Position numbers and translations under genes: made by a program
DNA from: Ascaris suum
Lineage: Eukaryota > Nematoda > Chromadorea > Rhabditida > Ascarididae
DNA length: 64,000 nucleotides
Assembly: GCA_013433145.1 (NCBI GenBank)
Contig: CM024175.1
Coordinates: 11,974,914-12,038,913, forward strand
Reading direction: 5' to 3'
Shown here: piece by piece, positions 12,427-24,290 of the stretch
How positions within the stretch are numbered: the stretch's first letter is position 1
Layout: every line of letters starts with the position of its first letter
Notes under the pieces: generated by a model
Told to the model about the DNA's origin: nothing
Seen by the model: only the letters and a program-made list of their open reading frames with translations
Databases searched by the model: none

Positions 12427-12642
12427 CCTGAGGTCACTGATCTCAAACTTTCTCGACTCGAGTTCTTGAAGCGCCTCCACACGACCGTCCTCGGAAACGC
12501 GATGATCGTTTGCGAGATCTTCAAGTGTCGCATTGAAATCATCACTCTTACGTTTAAATTGTTCGCGCAGCAATTGCAGTTCCTTCTCCAACTTTGCCAC
12601 TTCACCATGGAATCTGTTACGTCCCGTTTCAGTTGCGAATAG
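12427..12642 (-). CDS. Coiled-coil gene exon, intact 72 codons
   Basis: Acceptor CGTTGCAG above 12642 and donor AGG|GTAATG below 12427 enclose exactly 72 open codons, phase 0 to phase 0. The peptide contains EVAKLEKELQLLREQFKRKS and then SEDGRVEALQELESRKFEIS, with clear heptad spacing. A diverged second copy of this exon lies 3.5 kb upstream in the gene (16148-16366). The product is probably part of a rod domain of a cytoskeletal filament protein. Rootletin is my best guess from the pattern. Confidence 0.65.
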
Positions 12643-12879
12643 CTGCAACGAAATTCGATCGCAATTTTAGCTCATGCTAATTTCAAAGCAACAGTTTGCA
12701 TGCTGGCATGTGTGAACGCCTGTCTGTTCAAACACAACAGCAGTGACGGAGTAATCCACACCCATCAGGTGAAAGGACGAGTCTAATTTATAATAAACAA
12801 CGCTGGAAGGTTTCACAAGCGATTTTACATATAATGCTATTTACATTATTCTCGTAATTGATATTTAACTATAAATATT

Positions 12880-14465
12880 ATTTTAAAAAACCTAACCCAT
12901 AATAATAAAACTAACAATAAAACTACAAATAAAACAAATAATAAACTAATAATAGTAAAACTAAACCAATAATTCAATAAAACCAATAATAATTCAATCT
13001 AAACTAAAAATAAAATTAAACTAAGAACAAAACTAAACTAATAACAAAAGTAAACTAGTAACAAAAGTAAACTAATAATAAGACTAAAGTGATAATAAAA
13101 GTATACTAATAATAAAACTAAAGTAACAATCAAAAAAGCTAGTGACAAAACTAAACTAATAATAAAAATAAACTGAGAAGAAAACAAAACTAAGAATTCA
13201 ATCAAATTAGTAATAAAAATAAACTAAAAATAAAACTAAACTGGTAACAGAATGAAACTAATAAAAATAATAAAACTAACAATAAAACAAACAATAGAAC
13301 TAATAATAAAACTAATTACAAACTAATAAAAAAACAAATGATAATGCTAATAACAAAGCTAAATTAAAAACTAACAGCAAAACTAATAACTCAATTACAG
13401 TAATAACAAAACTAAACAAATAATACAATCAACTAATAACAAAATTAAACAAACCATAAAACTAAACTAATGAGAAATCTAAAGAAGTAATAATACTTCA
13501 TTAACAAAAAAAACCAAACGAATAATAAAAAGAAAGTAATAATAAAGCTAAGCTGGCAATAAAACTAAACCAATAAAATACTAAACTAATAAAAAGCAAA
13601 ACTAAAAATAAGTCAAAATTAATAAATAAAGCATGGAACAAAACTAACAATAAAAGAAGTAGTAAAAGTAAATTAGTAATAAAACTAAAATAATGAAAGA
13701 ACCAAAGTAATAATTAAAAAAGCAAATGATAAAACTAAATAATATTAAAATGAAACTAATAATAAAACTAAACAAATAATAAAACTAAACAAACACTAAA
13801 AATAAACTAATGACAAACAATGAACTAGTAATAAAACTAAATCATAATTAAATTAAACCAATAATAAAACCAAAGTAAAAATTGAGCAAAAATAATAATA
13901 GAAGTAATAATAAGAAAATTAAACTAATAACAGAACTAAACTAATAACAAAACTAACCAACAGCAAAACTAAACTAATAATAAATCTGAACAAATAATAA
14001 AACTAAACTAGTAATGAAACTGAGCTAACAATAAAACGAAGCTAGTAAAAAGCCAAACTAATAACAAATTTAAACGACTGATAAAACCAAACTGAGAATA
14101 AAACCAAACTAACAATTCAACTAAATTAATAATAACACAAAACTAACAATAGAACTGAACTAGAAGTACAGACACACTGTTAATTAAACTAATCTAATAA
14201 TAAAATTAATGACAGAGCTTATAATAAAACTAATAATAAAACAAATAATAGAACTAACAATAAAGCTAATAAAAACAGATAACAAAACGAATGATAAAAC
14301 TAACTAATTATAAAATTAAACCAATAACAAAACTAACAAAATTATAAAATTAAACTAATGAGAAAATAAAACTGATGGTACATATAAACTAATAATAAAT
14401 CTAAATTTAATAATAAAACTAATCATAAGAAGGATAATAAAAATAACAGTAAAGCAAATAACAAA
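12880..14465. repeat. AT-rich satellite, degenerate CTAATAATAAAA units
   Basis: About 1.6 kb of imperfect repetition of units such as AACTAATAATAAAACTAA, with point changes and variable unit length (AATAAAACTAA, AACAAAACTAA and so on). The plus strand is almost free of long T or G runs. It occupies the intron between the two homologous coiled-coil exons, and a second block of the same family is at 15745-16147. The degeneracy indicates an old or fast-mutating array. Confidence 0.9.
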
Positions 14466-15744
14466 CCAGTATCTACACTTGCATATCATTCAACAGAGGT
14501 CTAGGCAAATCAATCAACAGAGCTAGCTATCGTAACGATGGATATACTTAAATGAGGTGGCGGATGATGACCGCAATACATAGATCGTTCAGAAGGGGCA
14601 AGAAAGCGCGAGAACACACCGAATTTCTTGAGCACAATGAGCAAGAAAAGAAAGTTCAACATGTAGTCAGCTGACCTTAATGCTGCAACAAATCATGAGG
14701 CTCTAAAACAGAGAGACCAATCGAAAGAGCAAACGTCATAAGCCAAGAAACGGAATAGCCAGCCGGGATACACAAGACAGCAAAGACGCCAGATCTTGAA
14801 AACGCATATACGCAAAAACCTAAATACGCGTTTCAAAGATGCAGATAATAAAAAGGCGGAAGGAACAGCGAAAAGAGTGCGCATTTTTTGTGTGAATTTT
14901 CGAAGTACCTTTAATTAACACCTGATGCAAAATCACATGATATGACATCGTTCGAAGAACCGGAAGAAATTATGATTGAAAATTGCTGACCTCCATGGTA
15001 TTGCTTAAAGCGAAAACGTTTGCAATTGTTATGTTTGAGCACGTCATCCCATTCCCACATCTTTCACGTTTGACACCGCGTTCGACATCGCGCTAGAGTA
15101 ACGAAGCTGCGTACTGAAATAAATTCCATTATTTTTTCTTCACTCTCTTAATCCACGAACACCTCCGATTGTTTAGAAACGTCAACAGACCGCTAAGTAT
15201 GGGGATCAGTAGCCCATTTCTTACGTTACTGGAAACATTTCGCAAACGACGCTCTAATCGTTTTTATCGTACTCCCTCAATAACATATGATGCATATTCC
15301 TCAGATCGTTCATCAAAGATAAATTGTAATTGTTCACTTAGTGCGTTGATTATCGCACATGAATTGACAAAAAAGCCGCGTAGAGTATATCAAACATTAT
15401 AGTTAAACACGAGAAGCTTAACAGTAAGCTATGAATTCACCTCAGTATGGCACATCATTTATATGTCTTAAACTCGAAACAGGCCACAGAAGTTAGAAAG
15501 CATGAGAGCCAAGAGGAAGTAATCACGAACATATAAAGGCCAACAATAGTGCAGACTTCGGTTTCGTTGTATGCACTTTCAATTTATACGATTCATTTCA
15601 AAGACAGCAGCATTTCTAGATCGCCTTGTGAATGCGCGAATTTTCCACTGCGAAGCTAAGCCAGAAAACAATGGATCACCACAAAAAATTGGTTTCTAGA
15701 CAAATATTGTTATGGAAGAATTGGCAAAGGCGTTGAAATTACCA

Positions 15745-16147
15745 ATAACAAACTAGTACTGAAACCAACAATAAACTAGTCATCAATCTCATAGCAAACT
15801 AATAATAACACCGATAATAAAAATAAAGAGACTAGTAATAAACTAATAAAGCTAATAGTAAACTAAACTAATAGCAAACTAATAATAAACTAATAATAAA
15901 ACTACTAATAAAAAAATAATAACAAAGATATAATAAGGCTAATAACAGAGAAACAATAGACTAAAAAATAATCAATAGCAAACTAATAATGAAAAACGAT
16001 TATAAAACAAACCTAATAGTACACAAATACTAAAACTAATAATAGACCAAATATGAAAGTACTAATGAAATAATAACAAATGTAGTAATAGTCCAGTAAC
16101 AAAACTAATAATAGAGTGATAAAGCTAATAATAAAAACTAATAATAC
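15745..16147. repeat. Second block of the CTAATAATAAAA satellite
   Basis: The same repeat family as at 12880-14465 resumes after about 1.3 kb of ordinary sequence. It runs directly up to the splice donor of the coiled-coil exon at 16148, so the intron begins within satellite. Units such as CTAATAATAAAAACTAATAA are clear near the exon. Confidence 0.9.
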
Positions 16148-16366
16148 CTGCAAATCCGCAGTTTGAAACTTTTTAGTTTCAAGCCCTTGAAGTGCACCAA
16201 CACGACCATCCTCTGAGATAAGATGTGCACCAGCTAGATCCTCAAGCGCAGTGTGCAGTTCGTTGGACTTACGAATGAGCAGTTCCTCACGAGTTGCAGC
16301 ACTTTTCCAGTTTGTTCACTTGTGTGCGTGCGGTGTTCTTTTCCGATTCCGAAACCTCTGATGCAT
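16148..16366 (-). pseudogene. Diverged duplicate coiled-coil exon with two frameshifts
   Basis: This exon is homologous to 12427-12642: NELHTALEDLAGAHLISEDG here matches FNATLEDLANDHRVSEDG there, followed by the shared GRVxALQxLExxKF core. It ends at a CAG|GTATTA donor. In the upstream half the reading needs two single-base adjustments after KLEK to stay aligned with the intact copy. It is either a decayed exon duplicate or a sequence-error hotspot beside the satellite. Confidence 0.5.
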
Positions 16367-16934
16367 CTAGATATCGCTCACCTTTAACTTTCAAAAGTCA
16401 TTAGCTCCAACAGATAATTGTGCAGGTGAACGACAAAGCATCTGATGAAGCTGAATAGGGCAGGACGATGTTTTTGGCAAGATATTTCGGGCAACATAAA
16501 AACCACATCCATGCACGGCACAAAGCAGACAGCGATTCCCTCATAATACCGGTTGTTGTGGCGCAAACAAGAACAGATGTTTTCGGTCATTTCTTCAAAA
16601 AAAAGTGGTCTGTCCCCCTAATAGAAGCCCATGCTGGTTAATCTTCAGTAAGAAGATTCGTGAAATCTGCTAAATGAAACCTTGGTTATGGAACTTTTGG
16701 CAATGTTCCGAACGTGAGGAACAGAGATGGAAAATAAAAGTTGCGAGGTTTTCAGAATTTTGGCAACGCTCAAGAAACATGACGCATTTGGTCTTACTGC
16801 TGCGAGATCAAGCGCAATGGGCTAGCATCTTAGAGGGCAAAGAATACGATGCGCTCCCAAGCAATAAAATCTGCTTGCTTTTTGCAGCAAACAAATCCCG
16901 AAAGAACAGTGCTCTTTGATGACACTAGAAAACA

Positions 16935-16940
16935 ATATAT

Positions 16941-17010
<70 letters not shown>
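16935..17010. repeat. (AT)n microsatellite
   Basis: An almost pure TA dinucleotide run of about 76 bp with two small interruptions. It can form cruciforms and is prone to assembly length error. Confidence 0.95.
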
Positions 17011-17016
<6 letters not shown>

Positions 17017-17199
17017 CAGGAAAAGAACTCTGATGTGTTCTAAAACGGCAACAAAAAAAATACGCGAGGGAAGGGGGGAGGAAACATTTTTGGGGTGTCG
17101 ACCCAAAAACCTATCCTGCAAATTTCACTCCTTCTAGTGCAATGGACTTCAAAATCAAAAAATCTGAACACATGGAAGATAGAGTCTCCATATTTTGCA

Positions 17200-17202
<3 letters not shown>

Positions 17203-17272
<70 letters not shown>
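17203..17272. repeat. (AT)n microsatellite
   Basis: A pure AT dinucleotide run of 70 bp, about 190 bp from the similar array at 16935-17010. Confidence 0.95.
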
Positions 17273-17275
<3 letters not shown>

Positions 17276-17581
17276 ATGTACAGAAACGCAACTAATGATG
17301 ACCTGTGAATTTTGTTCGAGAAACTCTGCAATTGGAAGACTCCGCAACACTGAAAGCAATAAACCTTGCTTAGCTTCTAATTTCCTTCGGGGGATTAAAT
17401 TTTCTAAGACTGGAATGCCAACAGGGAAAGTTGGAAGGAATACAGTTCAAAACCTGAAATCACGATTAAAATGATCACCTGATCACTAATGAATAGAGAT
17501 TTAATGTCAAAAAAGATGGTTTAATAAAGCAGGATTCAAAACGTGGCGCACAGCATCGAAAAGAAAGTACAATATTGGTCA

Positions 17582-17704
<123 letters not shown>

Positions 17705-20700
17705 CTAAAAAATAACCCTGAAGCAAACGCTTATCTACAAGTAATTTATAATACAACTGATTGTTCAGTCGATTACTGACTGCATCGAGCAACGCAGTTC
17801 AGTCAGATCGGACCTCATCTACCGCAGAAAATCAACAAATCAATAAACATCCAATTTTCAAACGAAATGCACAGTTTGACTGTTGTTTGAGTATGCAAAT
17901 GAAAGGAATTTTTTAAGAAATGAAAGGAGCATTTTCCTTACGAAAATGGAAGCCCTCTTAATCTTAAATTACATAAATACATGTCAAAAACAGTTTATCT
18001 AAAGACTCTGGAATTCGATAACCAAATGACTCCAGGAGAACAAAGGCCGAGAATGTAGAATCCGAAAACGAGCAATGCGTGTCTGCTCTCAACCGAACGC
18101 ATCCAATCTTCTGCCCTGATATAACAACGTTTTTGCTAGTTGCTCATATCTGGTTATAAAAATCACGTATTGTGGAAAAAACAAACATACACTTTTTTGG
18201 CGACAGCAGCGATTCTATCGCCATTGTTTGTTCCCTGGAAACGGTTCTTAAAGACTTCCTTTCTCATCATTCAAAGCTGCAGATAGCTAACGGAAATATT
18301 GCACTGCCGCTCCAAAAGCAACGGCGTAAATCCATCTTCGTATGCGCCGTTCGTCGCAAATGCCTTCATACGGCTTCCCGCCCGCTGGCCACGGCATCAG
18401 AAAATTGATTTTTTTTCGAGGGATCAAGAAGAGGATAAAAAAAGATTCGATATTCTTTGCATTGATGATCTACTGAACAAAAGAAAAGCGACAGGAATTG
18501 TACAACCTGACGATGGACATTATACACGTGCAAATGGCTACTCAAAAAACACCTAACACCTTCCACTCTGGACTACCTGGTGTTACAAGGCACATTTCGT
18601 GCAAATCTGCTCTAAACGATTCCTGAATCAGTGATCGAAATGGAGGTGAAATACGAGACATCAAGTTGCTCCCTTGAAAAATCTCCAGTGCACATGCATT
18701 CTTAGAGTTTATCGGCAAGTTGCTTATGTGCATTGAAATATTTACATCTATTTTATATAGGTATACATGCATGTATATAAGAGGTAAAATCTACATGGAA
18801 AACAATTAAAAAGAAATATCTGCCTAGTGAAAGGAATGCTCCTCATTATAAACGTTTGCAATAGAAGTTTCACTAAGGAGAAAATTGTTACTATCCTATA
18901 CATCTACATTTTGCAGCATATCTAAAATAAATCTAGCAAAAAATGAGTTCCACTACTAATAAGATTAACTAATAACACACTATCCCCTCTAGGCTATCTG
19001 TACGATAAGTGACTGCCGAAAAGATTCGCCGTTGCATCAATAAATTGAATGCGATTTGGACAATACTTGGTAACCTTAAGGATAAAACTGAGTCATCTTC
19101 TCAACCATCGAAAAGTGCTGTTCAATTTGTTTGGCTGCGTGGCTTGTGCTACGAATTAAAATTCAAAGTGGTGAATATTGCAGAAATGAGTGACAGGCAA
19201 TGTTGTGAAAAGCCGTGAAATTGATCGTGTACATCATAAGTGAGATGTGATGCATCAACACTGTTCGATCAATGGATGCTCAAGCAACTTTCGAACGGAT
19301 CGTAAATTTTGATCTCATCGAGGCACAACGACATTCAAGGATTCGTTTTCAGAAAACGCCTCCATTGTGTGTTTGCTACTTTATTGTTGTGCCATCATTA
19401 ACTTAATTTTTCGTTATTCTTATAAAGCTTTGAAGCTAAGCAATAAATGCGTCATTCCACCATACGATTCAAAATTAGCGTAAAATCATGTGAATGAGAA
19501 ATGAATAGGGAAAACAGCAAAATGAAAAAGATACCACTTGCAAGACGCATTTATTTCGTTCTCTTTCCGTTGCAACCCGTAAAACAACGTCTTCCTCGAC
19601 CACATAGTCGACCGTATATAGAATATCTAAAAAATGAATAAACAGAAGCGATCGAAAATGCACTCTTCTAGCTGCTAAAACATATAGCTGATCTTTGCTA
19701 CGTTTAACCAGCATAGATCACAACCTACGCAATGCTTATCGCTTACCCTCATAACTCTAAAATAATCGCATTCCTAGCTTAGAAACTAAGTAATCTTACG
19801 CCAGAAACATGGGCCTATGGAAGGGACATACATCGATTTCATAAAATATCTTGAGTCTGGCAAAAGTTTGGTTGCGCCTCTCTAACGCTCAAGTGAACCC
19901 TCTTTAGTTTGCTATTCGCATAGCAAAACCTTTGTTGTGTTAGTTATACTGACAGTAAAATCTCAGCTGCATAACAATGATCATCTATATTGCTTGAGAT
20001 TCTTATTCTTTGCGGCAATTTAAGGGTTCTAAATCCCCTTGATGAAAGTTTACTTCAGCTATGTGCCTAACGAAGGCATAACGATATAAAATGTCGTTCC
20101 TTACGAAGACGTAAGAGCGAACCATCACAATTGCTAGCACAGCGCACGTAAACATATCTTCAGCATCACCCACCCTCTCCGTCCCCTCCTCCACTTCCCC
20201 AACCCACAAAAACCAGCCCATATCACAATATAAGCTGTGTAATTGATTGGACATCAGTGGAAGTTCACAAAACGAAGTAGGGGAAATATAATGCTGAAAA
20301 GAGCTTCTAACCATTCACAATGCCCCTTGAGTTTAGAAGTCTCTGGTCCACTGTTTCTTCCGTATAAACCAAGTCTGCGCCATACTCGAGAGCCAGCAGT
20401 CTAAGTGAAACAGTACAGAAACTTATTAAACACTGCATCTCACATTCACATCGAAACATAATTGTAAAGCACACTTAGCATCCCATCTAGGTAGCACTAT
20501 AATTTGCTTCCTTAAAAAGGAGAATGGGCTGCCATTGTTCAAAAACTGAACAACGGGAGGAAAGATTTCGGCGGCCAAATAAATCATAATCCCATTGCCG
20601 AGCCATTTCAAATCTTTCTTCAAAAAGCTTCCCACAAATTGCCACTAAGGCATTTATCGTATCCGTACTGAAACTTGGCTTTCTACTTGAAAATTGAGAC

Positions 20701-23645
20701 AATTAAGTTCGCAGTCCTCTACTGGTTGTTGAAATAACACAATTCTTGGACTGCACTTTAGGAGGGTGGCGACGCTGAAGGAGTGAGACAGAAGCTGACC
20801 GTCTGGTGAAACTGCAAGCTACGAGAAAAGGAAACAGCAAAAACAGAACGAAAAAGATGGAAAGGAGGCCGGATGCATAGTAGCGATACAGTGAAGTGGG
20901 CTAAGAAATTCGAAAAAAAAAGACGCAGTGACTTCAGGAAAGAGATCGAGCCTTCTAAACCTACTGGGATGATAGATGAGGAGAAGGAATTAGACCTTTT
21001 ACCCCTACCTCCTCTCACCTTCCTACGAGCGACACTAGCAGAAAATTTCATTTCCAACTTTAAATAGTGGTAAGGAACAACAGCCACGACATATAGACAA
21101 TAGCAGCAGTAGGGCATCAGGAAGTGTGACATATACATAATATACCGACAACACTGCACACGCCTATAAATCTTGCAAATATTCTCTGACGCCTAACTGA
21201 TGACATCTCAACTCATTAAGTACTGTCAAAACACAACCTCAATGTTAGCTAATTTGAACTTGTTCAGTTTTGAAGGTCTTAAACAAAATGTCCGCCACTA
21301 AATACCTACAAACATATCTTCTTCTTTTTATCATTTGCAACGGCAGCAGCCTTCCTCCTATGACATATTGCTATTCTATCATTCTGAACAATCATAAGCT
21401 CATTAAATTTCACTGCGATCGAAAATATCTGTGTATGCACTCTTTGGAATGATGAATGAATACGCTGCGTATGCTCTTTTCTTTGCTTTCAAAGAAATGA
21501 AATGCACTATTTTTCTATTTATGAAAGGGAATAACCTATACGCATCACGGAGTATATAAGTAAATAAGTTAATTTTATGCACAATGCTTAGACTTTTGCG
21601 TGCCTAAAATTTCAGTTGATTTGAAAACACCAATGCATTTAAACAGTTCAACGATGCATTAAATAGCATATGATTCGACCTTTCTTTTGCTCTTTCTTTT
21701 TTTTTTCAATAAGTTATCTGTGTTGATGAATGGAAAAAGGATATTAAATCAATTTTCTCGACTCAAAAGAATAAACAAGGAAACAAGAATAGTAAAGAAA
21801 ATGTAACACTACTTTGCAAAGTGGTTATAATAACAATGACCTAAGCATATAATGCAATTTGCTGAAGTGTTTTTCGCTTTAAACTATTTAAAAAAGCCTT
21901 CCCAACATGTCAGAGGACTTATGATAGGTATGCGCAATGTACCTAGAACATAAAATAACGATTATGAAAAGTGCGGCTCACTACAACGAATGCCGCTAGT
22001 CATCTCAGGAACGGGATATCCTTCCCCATTCAAAAATCCAAGTCTATTTGGATTGGAGACAACCCGTAGAACCGTTAGAGGTGATTCATGCTAATATTAG
22101 CATATGGTTAATAAGAAAAAAAAAAGATGAACGCCTCATCTGTCATCGCTCATGTACAATAATGACGTTTTCATAACATAAACATTAAGAACCGATTTAC
22201 CTGAGAGGAGTTCTTCCAGCACGTACCATCGGTGCCAGAATCGTTTTATCTGTGTAGAAGGCACTGGCATCGCATGATGGTGGCATCGGCTAAAAATAAA
22301 TCTGCGATAGACTCTTATTCGCGAATGGCGGAAACGAGAACAGTTACTCTTCGATGGAATGAAGTTATAAAAAGAGAATAAGACCTCTCAAAAAGACAAT
22401 TCTTTTTAACTGGTTAGAGATAAACCTAATCGGTTTCGCGGAAGAAATGGATGTTACAGTTAACCTGGAAACAACTGGGAAATACCTCGCAGATATTTTA
22501 TGAGAACGAAGCATCTACAGACAGATGCTGCTGAATATTGTTTAAAAGTGTGAATACTTCGTTACACAAAGCTCTGAGCACAAGAATGAAGGGGAAGGTA
22601 AGAGATGTCCCCAGGAACCCTCTCTCTCCTCTTCCGCGATGACTTAGCGTTTAAACATGCCGAGTCGAATGTTAATATTATCATTTAATTACTCATAAAA
22701 ATCAAAATTTCTTGAGTTACATGCAAAGAAGGCGAATAAAATGCTTGATTTCATTTTGCTACCGCTGACTGTAGGCTTGTGTGTCGCAGAGAATACCTTG
22801 CAGCCCACTGTCATCCTATTATACAAATATTTCGCATCCAAGCATCGCTTATAAGATTCTGAATCATATATTAGTTGCGAACGATTACGACACAAGTAAA
22901 AAGAGGGCTTTTAAGACAAAACTTTCAGAGACCGAAAATTTGCGTTTCTGCAGTCCAGATGCTTTGAGATCTACCAGCGTAGAGCTTCAATCGTTAAGGG
23001 GCGGAAAATTTTTCAGCTATGGGAAAAGGAAGCGACTCCTTACCCCTTCCTAGCTGTCCCCGGTGAGAGAATCTAACGATGTCTTCTTAGGTGCAACATC
23101 AGAATCTTCCGTTTAGCTCGTACATCGATTCATTTAGCTGCTAATCAACAAATGCAAAAGCTTTAAAAAAGGTCTTCAGCTAGGGCATGTTCGACAATGC
23201 TAAATGGAATTGCCAAAAGTAGTTTTTATCTTTGAAGATTACTCTCTATCGCTTAAGTGGCATCTGGATAGATTCGCTGCATACAATTTCGCTCGAGGGA
23301 GAAGGAACTAACCATGATACGGTTCGCTTCAGCAAATCTCGCATGAAATTCACCAAGATAGGATTTGGAAGTGAGAAACGAATAGAGAGCGGTTTCTTCA
23401 AAAGAAACGAATCAGAGTCCAAATGCGCGTGTCCGAATATAAGAAAGCATCATCTGCAAATATCCTTGCATTATGAAACCACGAAAATGTTTCCCCTACG
23501 AATAATCACAAGTGACATCACTGCAATAAGCATATTCAAATAATTTACTCGAGATTATTAAATGTAAAAATGATTATTAGAGCTTAAAGAAATGATATTC
23601 TAAATCCAGTCACGAAATGGAATAAAAGCCACCAAGGATAATTAA

Positions 23646-23752
23646 AAATAATAAGAATAATAAGAATAATAAGAATAATAAGAATAATAAGAATAATAAG
23701 GATAATAAGAAAATAAGAATAATAAGAATAATAAGAATAATAAGAATAATAA
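23646..23752. repeat. (AATAAG)n microsatellite/minisatellite
   Basis: Tandem AATAATAAG/AATAAG units for about 107 bp with one GATAAT variant and one shortened unit. It is more homogeneous than the 12.9-14.5 kb satellite, suggesting recent expansion. Confidence 0.95.
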
Positions 23753-24190
23753 CCCGAAGCCATCGAAATTCACTCGTTACGACAAAAGTGATGGCGCAAT
23801 TGTGTGCTGCTTATATAGTAAGACTGCTTTTCTCACCTAATACTCTCATTATTTTAAAGCAATTCAACAAATCATCCTCGAATCTGCTCGTAACGAATGA
23901 ATTTTCAGTGACTCAATGATTAAAATATTAAAGGATTATCGAAAATAAGCTGTGACGCGACACAGACGCTGGCAGTTGCCCGTTGTGCTGCATCGAATGA
24001 AAAAAAACTAAATAAATAATAAAACATTGGAATAACAAACACTACCACACAGTACTTCACAGAGACAATAAGAGAATCCATAAAACGATGGCCCGAAAAC
24101 TGCGTATAAGACGTGCAGCACTCACTGCGTGCAAACAATGCCCAGATATAGATTGCGTTTTACGCAAAGAAACACGACTCAGGACGAAGC

Positions 24191-24290
24191 NNNNNNNNNN
24201 NNNNNNNNNNNNNNNNNNNNNNNNNNNNNNNNNNNNNNNNNNNNNNNNNNNNNNNNNNNNNNNNNNNNNNNNNNNNNNNNNNNNNNNNNN
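24191..24290. other. Assembly gap (100 N)
   Basis: Exactly 100 unknown bases, the conventional filler for a scaffold join of unknown size. Sequence on the two sides is not proven contiguous, and the real distance may differ. Confidence 0.98.

Larger units (their letters stand above)
5731..16366 (-). pseudogene. Rootletin-like long coiled-coil gene, partial; possibly decayed
   Basis: A set of minus-strand exons at 16148-16366, 12427-12642, 11928-12064, about 11106-11150, 9753-9893, 9040-9192, about 8585-8720, 7858-7916, 6464-6574 and 5731-5925 (5' to 3' in the gene). They encode helical, charged, heptad-like sequence rich in E, K, R, L and Q, and several are bounded by GT-AG sites in compatible phases. 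Segments such as SEDGRVEALQELESRKFEIS and ELTARLESGEGRSAELRDD resemble rootletin/CROCC, the ciliary rootlet filament protein (C. elegans CHE-10). The family assignment is from pattern only. At least four exons carry frameshifts or stops while rpl-12 and ccf-1 in the same window are clean, which favours a decaying copy over general sequencing error. Alternatives are another long coiled-coil protein or intermediate-filament-like gene. The 5' part of the gene is not identified. Confidence 0.5.

Noticed and set aside
12880..14465. Possibility of a CRISPR-like or centromeric array
   Set aside because: Units are degenerate and without spacers, the genome is eukaryotic and the block is confined to an intron.
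16849..17474. Open frames with long Ile-Tyr repeats
   Set aside because: They are translations of the (AT)n microsatellites.
20758..21159. Minus-strand 133-codon open frame
   Set aside because: It is rich in Ser, Phe and Leu, has an open frame opposite it, and no domain or splice chain is recognisable.
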